A stretch of DNA of 64,000 nt, from positions 372,001 to 436,000 of the forward strand of contig NZ_CP108529.1 in the NCBI RefSeq assembly GCF_036002945.1, read 5' to 3'. The notes beneath the pieces are model-generated. The model saw only the letters and a program-made list of their open reading frames with translations. It was not told the origin of the DNA and did not search any database. Shown one piece after another: positions 61,850 through 64,000 of the stretch. Position numbers and translations under genes: made by a program. The stretch's first letter is position 1. Each line of letters starts with the position of its first letter. The DNA comes from Streptomyces sp. NBC_01224. GTDB taxonomy: Bacteria > Actinomycetota > Actinomycetes > Streptomycetales > Streptomycetaceae.

Positions 61850-62821
61850 ATGCACTCTCGCCCCCCTGTCCCCCGTCGTGGTGCTCTCGCCACACTGGCC
61901 GGGCTCGCGGCCTTGCCACTCTCCGGATGCACGGCCACGCCGGATGCCGCCTCCCCGAGTCCGTCGGGCACGACTCCACCCGCCACCGTGCCCGCCGCAT
62001 CGGCACCGGTCGATCCGCATACGGAGCACGCATTCGGCGAAATGGAGCGGAACTTCGACGCCCGGTTGGGGGTGTACGCCCTCGACACCGGCAGCGGCCG
62101 GACCGTCACCCACCGGCCCGACGAACGCTTCGCCTACGCCTCCACCTGCAAGGCGTTGCTTGCCGCCGCCATGCTGGACAAGCACTCCCTCCGGCAGATG
62201 GACCGGCTCGTGCGTTACGGCCGCGACGATCTCATCAGCAACTCGCCGATCGCTGAGAAGCACGTCGCCACCGGACTGACCCTGCGTGAGTTGTGCGACG
62301 CCGCCATCCGCTACAGCGACAATGCCGCGGCCAACCTCCTCTTCCACGAACTGGGCGGCCCTCGGGGCCTGCAGGACGCTCTCCGCGCGCTCGGTGACGA
62401 CGTCACCCGCTGCGACCGCTACGAAGCCGACCTCAGCGAGGCCGCCCCCGGTGACCTCCGTGACACCAGCACACCCCGCGCCCTGGCCACGGATCTGAAA
62501 GCGTACGTCCTCGGCACCACGCTCCCCGCGGACAAGCGGGCTGTGCTGACCGACTGGCTCAAGCGCAACACGACCGGCGACAACACCATCCGCGCAGGCG
62601 CCCCCGACGGGTGGCAGGTCGGGGACAAGACCGGCACTGGAGGCTACGGCACACGCAACGACATCGCCATCGTCTGGCCCCCGGGCGCCGCCCCCGTCGC
62701 CCTCGCCGTCCTCTCCCGCCGCGACACCAAGAACGCCGAACGCGACGACGCGCTCATCGCCCGCGCCGCCGAGGTCGCCCTCGAAGCAATTGCCCGGGGC
62801 TCGCAGTCACGGCCCGGTTGA
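61850..62821 (+). CDS. bla: Class A beta-lactamase, lipoprotein with Tat-like signal
   Basis: The product is 323 residues from ATG 61850. The signal [20 protein letters not shown] contains a twin-Arg and ends in a lipobox (LSGC), so export and lipid anchoring are expected. Class A motifs are complete: Ser98-x-x-Lys101 in [16 protein letters not shown] at 156-158 in [10 protein letters not shown], the omega-loop Glu192 in [12 protein letters not shown] followed by LRDTSTP, and KTG from Lys260 in [15 protein letters not shown]. The residue usually Asn in ExxLN is Ser196 here. That Asn helps position the deacylating water, so catalysis may be altered. The enzyme hydrolyses penicillin-type beta-lactams outside the membrane. 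A strong terminator follows. Confidence 0.94.
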   Translation: MHSRPPVPRRGALATLAGLAALPLSGCTATPDAASPSPSGTTPPATVPAASAPVDPHTEHAFGEMERNFDARLGVYALDTGSGRTVTHRPDERFAYASTCKALLAAAMLDKHSLRQMDRLVRYGRDDLISNSPIAEKHVATGLTLRELCDAAIRYSDNAAANLLFHELGGPRGLQDALRALGDDVTRCDRYEADLSEAAPGDLRDTSTPRALATDLKAYVLGTTLPADKRAVLTDWLKRNTTGDNTIRAGAPDGWQVGDKTGTGGYGTRNDIAIVWPPGAAPVALAVLSRRDTKNAERDDALIARAAEVALEAIARGSQSRPG

Positions 62822-63409
62822 GAGGCCCTGGTCGCACCCGGCCGGGGAATCTCCGCAGGAGCGTGATGGCGAGCTCGGCCTTCAGTCGGCCGGCTTCGCG
62901 GCAAGAACGCTCCACGCCGATCACGAGATCACCCCGTACGGCAGGACGAGGAGCACACGACGGTGGCCGGCCCGGAGTTCCGGGCCGGCCACCGCCGCGC
63001 GTCGGGACGGTGCTACTCCTCGTACACGGTGGTGCGTGTCAGCCGAAAAGCGCAGCGTCTCCCGGAAGGAGAAGAGCACCACCAGTGCGGACACCAGCGC
63101 CAGCCCCATCAGGTGGAAGCGGCGTTTCGAAGGACCCGCCCCACGGCGCCTGACATCGGCCTCGACATTCGTACAGGCGTCCCGCATTCCCCCCGCCGTC
63201 ACCCGTTACGGCGAGCCAGAAGCCCCGTGTCTGGAGCATCCGTGCCATTCGATGACCTGCTGGAGGACACGATGAATCCTGTACCCGCCCCGCGCATCAG
63301 CCCATCGGATTCGAACAACGGCGGCCCGTCCCGGCTATCCCCACCTCGGGGTACAGCAGGTTGACACCTTCGACCGCCGTTCAGCACGCCCGGATACGAG
63401 GTGGAGGGC
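62822..63409. other. Region between beta-lactamase and ABC relic
   Basis: It contains the strong hairpin at 62961-62994 and, on the minus strand, an open frame from ATG 63187 to 62921 with SD-like GGGGGA. That frame encodes one membrane segment (RRFHLMGLALVSALVVLFSF). Its last third is made by the terminator hairpin, so it is a doubtful gene or a relic. Nothing else is recognisable. Confidence 0.4.
62961..62994. terminator. Strong bidirectional terminator hairpin
   Basis: CGGTGGCCGGCCCGG and CCGGGCCGGCCACCG form a perfect 15-bp stem around the loop AGTT. It is 140 bases past the beta-lactamase stop. The symmetry would work on either strand. Confidence 0.8.
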
Positions 63410-63622
63410 ATGAGTGAGGAGTCCGTTGACCAGACGAAGAACGGCGACGAGGTCTCGGAGTCCGAACGCCTCCTGTTCGGCGAGGAGTTGGCATACGACA
63501 TCGGCTCGAACCGGCACCAGGGGGCGTGGCTCGCCCTCGACCTGTGGGCAATGGCCCGTACGCTGCCGAAACCGATTGCGCGGGACTTGCCCTCGTGCGC
63601 ACTTCAACTCCTAGCCTCCTGA
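63410..63622 (+). pseudogene. Probable N-terminal relic of an ABC exporter-type protein
   Basis: ATG 63410 has GGAGG just upstream and gives 70 residues. ERLLFGEELAYDIGSNRHQG, AWLALDLWAMARTLPKPIAR resembles the cytosolic opening of Streptomyces fused permease-ATPase transporters (pattern LFGG..YD.G...H...WL.L..MA..LP). It ends after SCALQLLAS without any membrane segment. Assignment is tentative; it could also be a small protein of its own. Confidence 0.4.
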
Positions 63623-63625
63623 GGC

Positions 63626-64000
63626 ATGGAGACAGAGACGAAGAGCAGGAACCTGGGGCGCGACGGCATCGCGGTCAGTGCGCTCGGCTTCGGGTGCTGG
63701 GCCATCGGCGGCGAGTGGGCGGACCCGGACGGCAATCCGCTCGGCTGGGGCAAGGTCGAGGACGAGGAGTCCGTCGCGGCGGTCCGGCGGGCACTGGAGC
63801 TCGGCGTGACGTTCTTCGACACGGCCGACGTGTACGGGACCGGGCATAGCGAACGGATTCTCGCCCGGGCTCTAGCCGGGCGCCGTGATGACGTCGTCAT
63901 CGCCACCAAGTGGGGCAATCGCTTCGACGAGCAGGCCCGCACGCTGATCGGGGGCGACAGCTCCCCCACGTACGCCCGCGATGCGCTCGTCGCCTCACTG
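63626..64000 (+). CDS. Aldo/keto reductase (3' end cut by window edge)
   Basis: From ATG 63626 the visible 125 residues match the aldo/keto reductase family: VSALGFGCWAIGGEWADPDG, then VRRALELGVTFFDTADVYGT with the catalytic Asp and Tyr, GHSERILARALAGRRDDVVI and the catalytic Lys in IATKWGNRF. The rest, including the nicotinamide-binding C-terminus, lies beyond the window. It reduces a carbonyl with NADPH; the substrate is unknown. Confidence 0.93.
   Translation, partial: METETKSRNLGRDGIAVSALGFGCWAIGGEWADPDGNPLGWGKVEDEESVAAVRRALELGVTFFDTADVYGTGHSERILARALAGRRDDVVIATKWGNRFDEQARTLIGGDSSPTYARDALVASL

Noticed and set aside
62921-63187. An 88-residue minus-strand membrane protein
   Set aside because: Although it has one hydrophobic segment and an SD-like sequence, its C-terminal third is encoded by a perfect terminator hairpin. 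I kept it only as a note.
1-64000. CRISPR arrays, rRNA or tRNA genes
   Set aside because: I saw no regularly spaced repeats, and no tRNA cloverleaf or rRNA sequence was recognised by eye. A tRNA scan would be needed for certainty.

Overview
The window is very probably from a Streptomyces or close actinomycete chromosome. GC content is high, GTG starts and ATGA/GTGA gene overlaps are common, ribosome-binding sites are GGAGG-like, and the gene content is typical: ArsR, TipA-like, LacI and TrmB/LuxR regulators, a secreted subtilase, trypsin-STAND and CHAT proteins, DUF3592 proteins and many degraded transposases. Intact operons alternate with gene relics, as in an accessory region such as a chromosome arm.

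Layout. 1-2956: Tn3-family transposase, cut by the window edge. 3.4-7.0 kb: a two-TM protein, a hemolysin-like relic, and an ArsR / SRPBCC / DHFR-like group behind a double-palindrome operator. 6.9-10.8 kb (-): a trypco2-trypsin-NTPase-TPR conflict-type gene with several frameshifts. 11.0-11.7 kb: a chimeric selA/selB relic. 12.0-15.2 kb: an ATP-grasp ligase and an adenylation-carrier protein (small biosynthetic unit, second gene frameshifted). 15.2-16.2 kb: relics of an AfsR-like ATPase and of acetoacetyl-CoA synthetase. 16.2-25.2 kb: a catabolic island with hydrolase, MFS transporter, TauD dioxygenase, quinone oxidoreductase, BKACE enzyme and AraC regulator on the minus strand, facing a truncated dioxygenase joined in frame to an acyl-CoA ligase. 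25.8-28.8 kb (-): a three-gene DyP-peroxidase operon with two partners I cannot place in a family. 29.2-34.1 kb (-): a large secreted subtilase and a TrmB/LuxR regulator. 34.6-37.6 kb (-): carboxylesterase and DadA-type oxidoreductase. 37.7-40.8 kb: paaX relic, N-truncated amidohydrolase, acyl-CoA ligase and MaoC hydratase. 41.4-49.5 kb: YtcJ-like amidohydrolase, LacI repressor and a complete peptide-type ABC importer with a palindromic operator inside its promoter. 49.5-53.3 kb: IS256, IS5 and Nudix relics with intact TipA-like, methyltransferase and DinB genes between them. 53.3-58.9 kb (-): a tight three-gene operon of two unknown proteins and a TPR-CHAT caspase-like protease. 59.0-61.4 kb (+): a divergent cluster of small beta-rich and DUF3592-like proteins. 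61.9-62.8 kb: lipoprotein class A beta-lactamase. 63.4-64.0 kb: ABC-protein relic and the start of an aldo/keto reductase.

How the genes fit together. Several blocks look like CoA-thioester catabolism of imported organic acids: ligase + BKACE + dioxygenase + MFS, and amidohydrolase + ligase + MaoC under PaaX. The ABC importer and YtcJ amidohydrolase probably take up and hydrolyse an amide- or peptide-like compound under LacI control. Two blocks (trypsin-NTPase-TPR and CHAT) have the architecture of actinobacterial conflict or regulated-death systems. The CHAT operon, with two partners I cannot recognise, and the DyP operon are the best candidates for undescribed systems. Single-base frameshifts cluster at 8.5-16 kb, several in G/C runs, so some apparent pseudogenes may be sequencing errors.
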